DNA of 64,000 bases. Source: Bodo saltans (lineage: Eukaryota; Euglenozoa; Kinetoplastea; Eubodonida; Bodonidae). Below are positions 55,490 through 64,000 of this stretch, in pieces; within the stretch, counting starts at the first letter, position 1, and each line of letters begins with the position of its first letter. The translations under genes were made by a program, and so were the position numbers. The notes under the pieces are model-generated. The model ran no database searches. It saw only the letters and a list, made by a program, of their open reading frames with translations, and was not told where the DNA came from. Location: contig CYKH01001941.1 in NCBI GenBank assembly GCA_001460835.1, positions 1 to 64,000 on the forward strand, in the 5' to 3' direction.

Positions 55490-55521
55490 TTTTCTCCTTT
55501 TTTCCCCGAATTACGGCGCAG
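55490..55521 (+). promoter_or_regulatory. Candidate spliced-leader acceptor
   Basis: TTTTCTCCTTTTTTCCCCG is followed by GGCGCAG, with AG at 55520-55521, nine nt before ATG 55530. It lies within the longer ORF from 55470 and so argues against that upstream start. Confidence 0.45.
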
Positions 55522-55529
55522 GTAAGAGG

Positions 55530-56057
55530 ATGACCTCCCAACCGTCGAGCCCTTCAGCAAAATCAGCTGAGGAAGAATTGACAGCGATACGAGAGGCGGT
55601 CTATCAGGCTGAGGAGCGTGAAATGCTGCTGACCTGGTGCATGTGGAAACAGTTGTGCACTGCACATGAATCTACGTGTGATGTCCTCGTTCATCATTTC
55701 TACAGCTCTGCTGCGGTGCTCTTTGCCGATGCAGTGTCGTCAGCAGGTTGCCTGCACCAGCGGCAACTAAGTGCAACGCCACAGTCAAGAGCACCTGCGC
55801 GAAACACCGCCATTCCTCCCAGCTCTGCTGCCTCGGTAAGGTCTGGATCCGCAACGCGCGCTGTACCCCGTCCAGTGAGTGCACCACGCGCATCAAGCGC
55901 AACGAGAGTGAGCAGCGTGACGCCGGCACAACGGCGTGGTGTGAGCCCAACGGTCGTCACGAGCCGACCCACCTGTTTTTTTTTTGCGTGGTGTGAGCCC
56001 AACGGTCGTCACGAGCCGACCCACCACAGTTGCGCGTCCATTGAACGCCCCTCGTAA
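55530..56057 (+). CDS. PDZ-like domain protein, N-terminal piece
   Basis: From ATG 55530 (MTSQPSSPSAKS). A short helical region (EEELTAIREAVYQAEEREML, then a Cys/Trp-containing helix) is followed by a Ser/Arg/Pro-rich basic stretch. The frame is lost after SPTVVTSRPT at a 40-bp duplication joined by TG plus ten T; the continuation is the next entry. Confidence 0.62.
   Translation: MTSQPSSPSAKSAEEELTAIREAVYQAEEREMLLTWCMWKQLCTAHESTCDVLVHHFYSSAAVLFADAVSSAGCLHQRQLSATPQSRAPARNTAIPPSSAASVRSGSATRAVPRPVSAPRASSATRVSSVTPAQRRGVSPTVVTSRPTCFFFAWCEPNGRHEPTHHSCASIERPS
55934..56025 (+). repeat. 40-bp direct duplication separated by TG + T10
   Basis: Copy 1 is 55934-55973 and copy 2 is 55986-56025 (both begin GCGTGGTGTGAGCCCAACGG); the spacer 55974-55985 is TG followed by ten T. 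Period 52 (1 mod 3) explains the frame change between the two ORFs. Confidence 0.93.
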
Positions 56058-57357
56058 AGAGCCAGTTACCTCGTCGCCGCGTGCAAGTTTGCGATCGTCT
56101 GTCAACAGTGCTCAGCAGTCGAAGGAGGACAGAGAGGTCGTCACTATCCCAGGGTACCGCACAGTGAGCCCTATTCGACGCGGCCAGCTTGTGCCTGCCC
56201 CTGCCCCGTCAGTGAAAGCTCTGTTTGAGGAGCGTCGGCGTTGTGACGTCCGGCGCGAGGCCTTAAAGGACGATGACCCTAACGCTGACCCTCTTGGCGA
56301 CACCATCACCACCGGCGAAGGGGACACTTCCCAGCCGTCCCAGAATGGGCGCAGGGTTGAGCAGCGGCGTCTGTCAGTGCTTCACAGCGTTCCTATTGAT
56401 CACCAACGCACCATCGCTTCGCAGCGCTCTCCAGTTGCTCGAAGGACATCCCCAGTGCGCTCTGCATCTGCCAATCGACCCACACCAGCAGCATCGCAAA
56501 GCAGTGCAATCGCTACGAATGGAGGAGTGTCTCTCAAGACTGCGCTAGATAATTCTGTGTTGCTTCGCAAGAGCCCAGTGCGCCGCTTGGTACCGCCATC
56601 ACCTGTTGTTGCTCGCAACACGAAGCCAGCAGTGCAACCTCAGTCATTAGAACCAGTATCTCGAACAGTCAGCTCCGCTCGTAGTACTTCTGCTGGTGGC
56701 AGGGAGTGTCGATTGTCATCTCTCCTTGACCCCAGAGCATCTGGGGGCGTCTCTTCCCGTGGAGCGTCGCCTCGGAGCATGGACGAGGTCGTCAGCACGC
56801 AAACGTCTGTAGCATCGATCAGCATTCGGCGCCCATCTCCCCAAGCTCAATCACAACGCAGCAGCACCGGACTGTTCTTGCCGCCTGTGGCTTCCGCCTC
56901 TCGCCGCTCCACCCCACGCCAAGCGATCACCTCGGCACGATCATCCTCCAACGGTCTCGACATCCCCTCGATTGACTATGTGGTGGAAGTGTTCCAGTGC
57001 AGCGTCAACCGCACGTTGGAAGTGGACATGGTGCCCACTGAGTCCTCCACGCCCCTGAGAGTGAACGACTTGCTGTTGGAGGTAGATGGAAAGTCGATGA
57101 GCACGGTGGATCAACTCCGTGCGTATTTAGAGCTGATGTACCGTGGTGCTGCTGGCAGAAGAATGTCTATCAGTGCGCTGCCAGCTGCGACATCTGTTTC
57201 ACTCCTTCGCGGAACTGAATTTTTAGTGATTGACGTCCCGCTGCCTAGAACCTGCGGCGGCGGCATTGCCGCACGATCAGTCTCGCCGTCCGGAGCTTCG
57301 GTCGCGACGCTCAATGACGAACTTGGTTCCACGTCAGAGCCAATTTTTGTGAATTGA
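55984..57357 (+). CDS. PDZ-like domain protein, C-terminal piece
   Basis: Starts at copy 2 of the 40-bp duplication and runs 457 codons. A long Ser/Arg/Pro-rich disordered region (with repeated RSPVARRTSPVRS-type motifs that look like kinase targets) leads to a folded C-terminus at about 56970-57240: DYVVEVFQCSVNRTLEVDMV, VNDLLLEVDGKSMSTVDQL and RAYLELMY, which match the strand-helix pattern of a PDZ domain (dLLleVdG then a helix). The C-terminal end of the next gene has a similar block. PDZ domains bind C-terminal peptides of partner proteins. Confidence 0.65.
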   Translation: MRGVSPTVVTSRPTTVARPLNAPRKEPVTSSPRASLRSSVNSAQQSKEDREVVTIPGYRTVSPIRRGQLVPAPAPSVKALFEERRRCDVRREALKDDDPNADPLGDTITTGEGDTSQPSQNGRRVEQRRLSVLHSVPIDHQRTIASQRSPVARRTSPVRSASANRPTPAASQSSAIATNGGVSLKTALDNSVLLRKSPVRRLVPPSPVVARNTKPAVQPQSLEPVSRTVSSARSTSAGGRECRLSSLLDPRASGGVSSRGASPRSMDEVVSTQTSVASISIRRPSPQAQSQRSSTGLFLPPVASASRRSTPRQAITSARSSSNGLDIPSIDYVVEVFQCSVNRTLEVDMVPTESSTPLRVNDLLLEVDGKSMSTVDQLRAYLELMYRGAAGRRMSISALPAATSVSLLRGTEFLVIDVPLPRTCGGGIAARSVSPSGASVATLNDELGSTSEPIFVN

Positions 57358-57588
57358 GATGGTTCCTCCCTGTTGCATTCCGGGAAGGAGACTCAAACGA
57401 AAAGTTCGCTGTAGGAATTATTTTGTGAACACGAAAGCGAATACCCAATAAATTATTTGCCTCCAGCTTCTGCTAACCTAAATGTTTGATGCCAGTGACT
57501 TTGGCTCTCGCGTATTTATTTTGCTTGAGGAAAAATTGAGGACGAACGATAACACGACCAACTCTCAGATTTTGCAGCCCAGACGTAA

Positions 57589-60500
57589 ATGTATGAGCTT
57601 TTTGCGATTATTGCGCTTGCTGTAGTGCTACTTTTAGGCCGACTTGTCCTATCGTGGAAGGCAAGAAAATCGCTTGAGCAGATTCAGCCCGCATCATCAC
57701 CGCCACCACCACCAACCGTTGCTCCGCCCGTAGTGACGACTGTGACGAGATCTGTGTCGGCACAGCGCCGTGCAGCGGCGGGGGCGGAGAGCCGTGATGG
57801 GCCCTATGATGTCCTTCTGATTCCTACCAACGGCCATGCAGTGACATGTACGATGACTATTGGGCGCACAGCCGGTGTTCACGAGGGTGTGTGTTCATTG
57901 GTTGCAACGAAACCCGAGGGTGCCCCGTGGGCCACGGCCAGCAGCCACGCACTTCACCCCGCCTCCAGGTCGTCGGCTGCGGATTTGATGGTGCGACACC
58001 TTCAGTTGGCTGCCTTCTTAGTCGAAGTAGATCCCACTGACGGTGAATTTGTTCTCGTATCCGATCGAGATGAACTGCGTCAACGTGCAGTGGTGCCTCA
58101 GACGTCGATTGTGATGAGTCCGGCCCAGCAAAGCGTCCTCGTTCACCAAGAGGCTGAGTACAGAGATACCAAACGACACGAGGAGCTACCATCATCGGAC
58201 CAATTTGCGAAACGACGAGGCCGAGCTCCAGCATACTACCGTGTGGGCCTCTTGCTTCAATCCCACGAGAATCCAGCTAACACGCCACTCCTTCAGCGGC
58301 AACGCCCTGCCTCATCTTCCCATGCGGCTGCGGAAAGTGTATCCCTCACCCACCAACGGTCAAGTGGTGGGGTGACAGTCGTTGGTCCAAGCCCACCCAT
58401 TTCAAAGCGCCCCATCTCTACAAGAGCGTGGAGTCCTTCGGTCATCGTCATGTTCAAATCGAGAGACGATCGGATTGCTTTTGCCAATTACCTTCGAGAC
58501 TTTGTCCGAAAGTGCAGTGACTCTTCGAGAGTCGCAGATGATTCTCGCGTTGTCCGTCGACTTAGCACTCCACCGGTTTCGCGGAGTCCTTCCAAGACAC
58601 CCGAGCATCAACACGCATTGGCACCACTTTCCGCAGTGCCTCCGACGTTGATGGCTGAAAAATCATCGCCGTCAAAACACATGTCGCGCTCTATCAGCCC
58701 GCGCCAAACTGCTGTGTCTCAACAACATCAGCAACTGACAGCTGCGCAAGTGGAACTCATCGTGGCGTCTTTGAATGCGAAAGGCTTTGGGTCAACTGGA
58801 ATGAGGTCAACTTTTTGGCGAGATTTTGTCGTGAACAAGTTTGATGATATGCCGAAGTTGAACACCGGGCGAAGGACGTTTGACGTGACGCTCAGCTCCG
58901 TTCACTGTAGCGATGCCGAGTCCCAACCGCCCGCTTGGGTGGAGAACCCCCAGTTGATTCTACCTGCGACTTCGGCAACAAACGTCTCCCCACGTCGAAC
59001 GGCTGTGCCTGTCCCAACCGTTGAGTTCCAAGCTGCATTTCACCACCCTGACGCTGTTGTCCTAAATTTCGTCTGCAGCGCCCCAGGATCTTCATCGGTT
59101 GAAGTTGCAGCGACCTTGACAACTTTTGTAGCACCAGAAACTGTGTTTGGCGTCGTTCCCAGTGACACACCCTCGTCCACGAAGCCGAGCACGATAAAGT
59201 CCATCAAGGGCTTGTGCCTGCACACGGTGAACACCCCTGCGACGTGTCGCATTGCTGTCTCAGCTCCCTCAGCACCCGCAGCTGAGCGCCACATCTTCGA
59301 CGCATACGTTGCTGAAATCATTCAGCGACGTGTCATCGGTAAACTTCATCAAAATCCCCGCGCCACATTCGTAAACTTCTATTACAGCTTTGACGAGAAT
59401 GAAGCGATACCTGTTGCTGAACCAACTCCTTCCGTTACAAAGGTCGTCGTTGAACCCAAGGTGAAGCCAGCAATCGCTTCTCTCTCCCTTCCTACACCCT
59501 CGCTAGACACGTGGCAGAGTGCTGCGGAGCTTCGACTAGAAACATACACGGACATGAAACGTGACCTCTTCAACGCATCCCAACAGCGCGTCGAAGAGGA
59601 GGCCCTTTACAGAAACAAATTGAAATGCGAGTTCGATGCGATGCAGCAGCGTTCTGACGCACTTCACAAGATCACTCAAGATCTCCATCGGAAGAAGGTG
59701 GAACAACAACGCAAGGAGGATGAATGGAATCGTCAGAAACTCGACAACGAAGCAGACGCGAGGTTGGATGCGGTAGCCTCAGTGTCAGGAAGCGTGAAAC
59801 CACTTTCACAGTCATCATCCACTGTATCAAACAGAGCACCGCTCAGTGAGGAGCTTGTTGGGTCGCCAGCGTCGTTGCCTCAAGACGTGGCACCAGGCAG
59901 TGAGGAAGCTGACGATGGACGACAGGCATCAATGGGTCAGCCCAACGATGACGGTGCCCAAGAGGGACCCCTATCCATCAGAAGCGATGAGCCGGTCCCC
60001 CCAGCAGCAGTTGCAACGTTACCGGAGGAGCATGTGCATGCCACCGTCGTTGACCAAGCCACACATCCTAATCCAGGCACCCTCTCGTTGTCGCCACGCT
60101 CCCCTCCAAAAGCGGATGGTCGTCACGCGTCTGTGTTGGTGGTGCGGCCTGAGTCAATCGATGGGCGCTCGTCGCTCAGTCGAGAATCATCCGCCGCTCA
60201 GCCAGAGCCGGAGCGAAGTGCGTCGCCCGCACCGAGTCGCCGATCTATTGAGACAGCGAACAAGAAGTTGTCCTCAACTTCCCCTTCCCAAGTCTCACAG
60301 CCTAACACCATTGTGCAAACAGTGCAGCCACAGTCCGTCCCTCCACCTGTCACACCATCAGCCTTGCCTCCAAAGATTGCCGTCATTCAACCTCCAAAAG
60401 AAGTCTACACGAGATGTGAGAGCACTCCTGTCCGTAATCTTAGCGTTCTTCCAACTGCGAACGAATTGCACGAATCTTTTGTTCACACACAAGACAAAAA

Positions 60501-61911
60501 CGACGATGAGTTGCTCGTGTCGGCAAGTTCGATGCACTCCAACACGTTGGCGCGGTCGGACTTACTGGCCGCTCTTACTCCGTTGCCACTAGGTAAACTG
60601 CTGCAGTTTGAAAATCAGCAAAAACTGCAAGGAGGCATCACACCTGCCGTGAAGCTGCCATCGGAGTCAACCATAACGTTCACGACGCCACGTCATACAA
60701 CTGCGCCGATTGGCACACTTCGACCGTTGGACATTAGCAATTCGACACCGCGTCCACTCGGAAATCGTGGGAGCCCAACAGCAAGGCCATCGCCACACCT
60801 AGAGAAATTGCGCGCGGCACGCGAGGAAGCACGAGGACTGCTTCAAACACCAACCGCGGCTGTACAGCGACCACAGCAGCCATTGCTCTCTGCTCGTCGG
60901 TCTCAAGCCGTCAATCCAGCGCTGCTAGCTCTTGAGTGCAAAGAGTCCTCCCACCGTGCCCAATCTGATGTAGACATGACGGATGCACTATTGCGACTGC
61001 ACAGGACTTGCCAACAGGGCGCTCTGCGCCTGCTCACTCCAACCCCTGAACCCCAGAGCAATCCGTTGTCGGCCTTGACGGACGGCGTGCGACTTGACAA
61101 TGTGTTGGCAATGCTCATCAATGATGAGGAGATTGTTCGTCGCCGTCTTTGCGACACGGAGTTCCACAAGCGGAGGCAACTGTATGCAGATGTTACCTCA
61201 GTGCTCGACGCAATGTTAGTGTCCCAACGGCAGCATTTGATCACGTCAGAGGCACAGCAGCGAGCATTTATTGCGAGCTCTGCCTCAGACTCGTGGGTGA
61301 TGCTGTGGCAACAGCACTACGAGAGCGTCTCCTCTCGAAGTGCGTCTAGGCTGGATGCAACGACTAGCGACATCATCAGCCAACTGGATGCTCACACGCC
61401 GCCCGTGTCTCCTTCGTCGCGCCTTGGGGGAACATTCAACTCAACGACGTCGAGTATTGCTCAGGATTCCCGTCCCAAGCCGTTCCACTACGCAACCTTT
61501 GCAGCAGGAGACTTGGTGCATTATCATACGCCTCTGATGGCTCCTGGCAACGTGGATGGCGTGAGCGTCCAGCACTCGAACGTTGTGACTGAAATGCTGC
61601 GCTGCGGAGTGGACCGCGAGCTCAAGGTTGTCGAACCTATTCTTGAGGGATGTGTGTTTCTTCTTGGCGACGTCCTCCTCGATTTAAACAACGTGGCACT
61701 GCATTCTCACGAACACCTCCGTGAAGTGCTAAGTGAGCGAGCAATGCTGGTGCAGCGGCAGCTTCTTCATGACGACCCTGATGTTGAAGCTTGGACGTGC
61801 GGCGATGAGTCATCGGCTGCTCGTGTGATGGACGTGACCGCAGAACAATTTCCTATGGAGGCAGTTGTGATGCGACGCTCCGATGTTGTCGTGCTGGAAG
61901 TGTGTACGTAG
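57589..61911 (+). CDS. TEX2/Nvj2-like protein: TM anchor, PH-like and SMP-like lipid-binding domains
   Basis: 1440 residues from ATG 57589. A single N-terminal membrane segment (LFAIIALAVVLLLGRLVL, about 4-21) is followed by a region with a PH-like end (VIVMFKSRDDRIAFANYLRD, near 283-305). An SMP-like domain spans about 405-605: FWRDFVVNKFDDMP, then RTFDVTLSSVHCSD, VEFQAAFHHPDAVVLNFVC, GLCLHTVNTPATCRIAV and FDAYVAEIIQRRVI. The order TM, PH, SMP is that of TEX2/Nvj2, which carry lipids at ER contact sites. A coiled coil (about 645-725), a long disordered part and a PDZ-like C-terminus (residues 1335-1440: VVEPILEGCVFLLGDVLLDL) follow. The PH and SMP calls rest on pattern only. Confidence 0.6.
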   Translation: MYELFAIIALAVVLLLGRLVLSWKARKSLEQIQPASSPPPPPTVAPPVVTTVTRSVSAQRRAAAGAESRDGPYDVLLIPTNGHAVTCTMTIGRTAGVHEGVCSLVATKPEGAPWATASSHALHPASRSSAADLMVRHLQLAAFLVEVDPTDGEFVLVSDRDELRQRAVVPQTSIVMSPAQQSVLVHQEAEYRDTKRHEELPSSDQFAKRRGRAPAYYRVGLLLQSHENPANTPLLQRQRPASSSHAAAESVSLTHQRSSGGVTVVGPSPPISKRPISTRAWSPSVIVMFKSRDDRIAFANYLRDFVRKCSDSSRVADDSRVVRRLSTPPVSRSPSKTPEHQHALAPLSAVPPTLMAEKSSPSKHMSRSISPRQTAVSQQHQQLTAAQVELIVASLNAKGFGSTGMRSTFWRDFVVNKFDDMPKLNTGRRTFDVTLSSVHCSDAESQPPAWVENPQLILPATSATNVSPRRTAVPVPTVEFQAAFHHPDAVVLNFVCSAPGSSSVEVAATLTTFVAPETVFGVVPSDTPSSTKPSTIKSIKGLCLHTVNTPATCRIAVSAPSAPAAERHIFDAYVAEIIQRRVIGKLHQNPRATFVNFYYSFDENEAIPVAEPTPSVTKVVVEPKVKPAIASLSLPTPSLDTWQSAAELRLETYTDMKRDLFNASQQRVEEEALYRNKLKCEFDAMQQRSDALHKITQDLHRKKVEQQRKEDEWNRQKLDNEADARLDAVASVSGSVKPLSQSSSTVSNRAPLSEELVGSPASLPQDVAPGSEEADDGRQASMGQPNDDGAQEGPLSIRSDEPVPPAAVATLPEEHVHATVVDQATHPNPGTLSLSPRSPPKADGRHASVLVVRPESIDGRSSLSRESSAAQPEPERSASPAPSRRSIETANKKLSSTSPSQVSQPNTIVQTVQPQSVPPPVTPSALPPKIAVIQPPKEVYTRCESTPVRNLSVLPTANELHESFVHTQDKNDDELLVSASSMHSNTLARSDLLAALTPLPLGKLLQFENQQKLQGGITPAVKLPSESTITFTTPRHTTAPIGTLRPLDISNSTPRPLGNRGSPTARPSPHLEKLRAAREEARGLLQTPTAAVQRPQQPLLSARRSQAVNPALLALECKESSHRAQSDVDMTDALLRLHRTCQQGALRLLTPTPEPQSNPLSALTDGVRLDNVLAMLINDEEIVRRRLCDTEFHKRRQLYADVTSVLDAMLVSQRQHLITSEAQQRAFIASSASDSWVMLWQQHYESVSSRSASRLDATTSDIISQLDAHTPPVSPSSRLGGTFNSTTSSIAQDSRPKPFHYATFAAGDLVHYHTPLMAPGNVDGVSVQHSNVVTEMLRCGVDRELKVVEPILEGCVFLLGDVLLDLNNVALHSHEHLREVLSERAMLVQRQLLHDDPDVEAWTCGDESSAARVMDVTAEQFPMEAVVMRRSDVVVLEVCT

Positions 61912-62056
61912 TTGTGGTGATGAGATGCGTGCGTAGTCAAGGCGCTGCTCTTGTCGCCGTCTTTGTAGTGAAGTAGAAGCGAAGGCTTTACGTTTCCCTT
62001 CCATTATTTTTTGACAGCATGATTGCATTCGAATATGGAGTTCCTTTCTTTGAACC

Positions 62057-62071
62057 TTTTTTTTTCTCAAG
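62057..62071 (+). promoter_or_regulatory. Candidate spliced-leader acceptor
   Basis: A run of T followed by CTCAAG, with AG at 62070-62071, nine nt upstream of ATG 62080. It favours that ATG over 62035 and the non-ATG 62023 for the next gene. Confidence 0.4.
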
Positions 62072-62079
62072 ACACATCA

Positions 62080-63588
62080 ATGGAGTCTGCACTCGTGGCT
62101 CAGTCCCACGCCGCTCTCCGCACGCAGCAGCAAACCCCAGTTGACTTCTCGCGACGCTTTCCCATTCAGCCGGCGGCTGCGCTAGCACCAAAGCTACCAA
62201 GGCCACCCACAAGTGGCAGCCAACGATGGGCGGGCAGCACAAGTACGCTGATTGCCCCACCACCACCGCCTGATCCACACGCCAACTCCTCGTCGGATCA
62301 TCATGAGCGATTTCATACTACACTCGAGTCGCGGAGTCAACGACGTGTATTGACCGGCTACCCAAGTCATACAACTCAACGTGCGTCGCAACGGTTACGT
62401 GTGAGAAGCGCAGACGTTGATCAGCACCATCAGCAGTCACCGCAAACACACGACGTATTACCAGTTGCACCTTCAGAGGAGTTGGAACCCCATCGCATCC
62501 CGCCACACCCAGAGAGCAAAGGCACAGGTGCCGCCCACGTCGACAAGAAGACGGAGGAAGAAGTCTCGTTCACACCGTCGCCTGCTGGTGCAGGCTTTCC
62601 TAGCGATCCTCCGGACGAAGCGATCGCCAGGCACCATCAATCCTCTTCGAATCGATCCTCGCCCCGTGGGCAGCACCAAGGTGGTGGGCTGTTCCCGCAG
62701 CTGCGCTCACCCGTGTCACATAGACCACAGAGCAATGCAAGCATGTTGTACGCACCCGATCACCATCTTGTGCGTACAAGTAGCCGTGGTGGGGCTCTCA
62801 GTGCCAATACAGTTGCACGTGTAGAGCGCAGCGAACAGAGAAAGGTGCTGCTTGAGCAGCAACTTGCACTTGAACGGGCCTACTGGAACACAAAGTCAGC
62901 GTTTCAAGGGTTGCGTGCCCAAGCTGAGCAACATATTTATGCACGCGAGCTTACAGCTCTGTGGACCGAGCGAACTGACAAAAGCCCTTACTGGAAAGAT
63001 CAAGTGCAAGGATTGCAACAGGCACAACATAATATTGACCAATGGCGACGTCATCCAGAGTACGTCACGTCACCAAAGCGCCAACGGGGAAAGCACAACG
63101 CTCGGGCGGACACCACCACTGCCGCAATGGAGAACGAGTCATCGGCGGCGCTTCTTGCTGCCTTTCCCCAAAGCATTGCGTGGGCGGCAACAGCGACATG
63201 CACCTCTACGACACATGATCACTTGCGTCATCGCCCCCTTGACCACCGCATCAACGCGGCACCGCTTGTACCACAGAGCAGCTGGAGGGCAGCGATTCCT
63301 ATGTACAACGCACAACCTCCTACAGAGTCGCCGGAAAGAGTCAAAAGCCTCCGTAGCTCCCAGCGCTCGCCTCGATCACCCCTCTCACCGCCATCAGATG
63401 GATCTGCTCGGTCAGCCCGTTCGAAAGATGAACAACTCGTTGACGTCGCCCCCGAAGCAGCGTTACAAGTGAAGGAGTCATCAGAGGGTGCCACAGTAGT
63501 AGAAGTCAGCGAAGCGGCGCAACAAGCACCCAGTGAAGAAACCACAATTGACAACGCCAACAACGTTGCCAGTAACGCATCGCCGTGA
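62080..63588 (+). CDS. Unknown, mostly disordered protein
   Basis: 502 residues from ATG 62080 (MESALVAQSHAALRT). Pro-, Ser-, Gln- and His-rich sequence surrounds one helical core near residues 260-330 (QRKVLLEQQLALERAYWN, then AEQHIYARELTALWTERT and SPYWKDQVQGLQQAQ), which is probably the conserved part. No membrane segment, no enzymatic motif; family not recognised. Confidence 0.65.
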   Translation: MESALVAQSHAALRTQQQTPVDFSRRFPIQPAAALAPKLPRPPTSGSQRWAGSTSTLIAPPPPPDPHANSSSDHHERFHTTLESRSQRRVLTGYPSHTTQRASQRLRVRSADVDQHHQQSPQTHDVLPVAPSEELEPHRIPPHPESKGTGAAHVDKKTEEEVSFTPSPAGAGFPSDPPDEAIARHHQSSSNRSSPRGQHQGGGLFPQLRSPVSHRPQSNASMLYAPDHHLVRTSSRGGALSANTVARVERSEQRKVLLEQQLALERAYWNTKSAFQGLRAQAEQHIYARELTALWTERTDKSPYWKDQVQGLQQAQHNIDQWRRHPEYVTSPKRQRGKHNARADTTTAAMENESSAALLAAFPQSIAWAATATCTSTTHDHLRHRPLDHRINAAPLVPQSSWRAAIPMYNAQPPTESPERVKSLRSSQRSPRSPLSPPSDGSARSARSKDEQLVDVAPEAALQVKESSEGATVVEVSEAAQQAPSEETTIDNANNVASNASP

Positions 63589-63733
63589 ATGTTGTTGCAT
63601 GAAACGATTGGAATGTACAAATACTACTTTCATGAATAGAACCACTCGCACATACTGTCTGGACATTTGAATTGTACTAGCATATGTTGATTTCCTTGCC
63701 ACAGTCAAAAACAGCACACATTATTGTGTCACA

Positions 63734-64000
63734 ATGACCAACGCAGCATTTCTTGCTATGTTGGTGATCACCTGCTCAGCGTACATGAACCCGCTACTCT
63801 ACACTCAAGGTCACGACCCATGCTTCTCTGACGACACTCCTAACATCACCATCTGTTATCCCACACGGTGCTACCACCTCTTCAACATTTCTACCAACGG
63901 CACCAATCCAGTCCCGCAGTCTGGATATCCCCAAAACTACACGGCGTTCCAGTGCGTCGTGGAGTCGTACTCGCAGTACAGCGGATACACCGCCCGCAAG
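63734..64000 (+). CDS. Secreted or surface protein, 3' partial
   Basis: ATG 63734 opens a frame that runs to the window end without a stop (89 codons). A signal peptide is visible (FLAMLVITCSAYM), then a Cys-containing lumenal sequence with three or more N-x-S/T sites (NITI, NIST, NGTN). Tyr-rich segment at the edge. Probably a cell-surface glycoprotein; the rest is outside the window. Confidence 0.6.
   Translation, partial: MTNAAFLAMLVITCSAYMNPLLYTQGHDPCFSDDTPNITICYPTRCYHLFNISTNGTNPVPQSGYPQNYTAFQCVVESYSQYSGYTARK

Larger units (their letters stand above)
54832..55529. other. Intergenic region with several long T runs
   Basis: About 700 nt with four T/C runs of eight or more (near 55041-55050, 55170-55200, 55255-55265, 55495-55505). 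The only coding candidate is a 29-codon ORF at 54932-55021. Sequence before 55490 otherwise shows nothing that I can name. Confidence 0.5.

Noticed and set aside
1-64000. CRISPR array, tRNA/rRNA genes, transposons or viral insertions
   Set aside because: No regularly spaced repeats, cloverleaf-type sequence, transposase, reverse transcriptase or capsid-like ORF was recognised.

Overview
The window looks like nuclear DNA of a free-living kinetoplastid, most likely Bodo saltans or a close relative; the species is inference. The protein genes lie head to tail on the + strand, lack introns, and are separated by short pyrimidine-rich spacers that end in AG. That layout fits polycistronic transcription with spliced-leader trans-splicing. 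The gene content also fits a flagellated protist with divergent mitochondrial ribosomes. No tRNA, rRNA, CRISPR array or mobile element was recognised.

Layout. 0-5 kb: two tandem secretory-pathway proteins with GDS and D..H motifs (PC-esterase-like), the first cut by the window edge. 5.7-20.5 kb: one giant gene for a BLTP1/Csf1/Tweek-like bridge lipid-transfer protein of about 4,900 residues, broken by a 143-bp duplication at its start, an inverted block near 12.13-13.48 kb and a 44-bp duplication at 17.2 kb. 20.6-24.0 kb: mitoribosomal bL17m, two unknown proteins and eIF1A. 24.4-32.0 kb: two adjacent membrane receptors with degenerate class III cyclase domains, the second fused to a protein kinase. 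32.3-36.9 kb: a 2OG-Fe(II) oxygenase, a class I protein arginine methyltransferase, an adenylate kinase with a docking-like N-terminus, and mitoribosomal uL15m. 37-42 kb: a divergent myosin. 42.3-45.6 kb: an ASF1 histone-chaperone cluster with two intact ORFs, three relics and a secreted protein between them. 45.9-49.0 kb: CCDC39/FAP59, part of the axonemal 96-nm ruler. 49.2-57.4 kb: three low-complexity genes split by direct duplications. 57.6-61.9 kb: a TM + PH-like + SMP-like protein resembling TEX2/Nvj2. 62-64 kb: an unknown protein and the start of a secreted protein.

The strongest anomaly is at 28.457-28.976 kb. There the + strand has stops in every frame. If each base is complemented in place, without reversing the order, the reading frame of the flanking gene continues uninterrupted and completes the last membrane segment and a typical cytosolic helix. 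Ordinary inversion cannot produce this. Together with the true inversion in the BLTP gene and seven frame-breaking direct duplications, two of them joined by exactly ten T, it suggests that parts of this sequence are assembly or consensus artefacts, or deliberate edits. The split ORFs should therefore be read as single genes until reads say otherwise.
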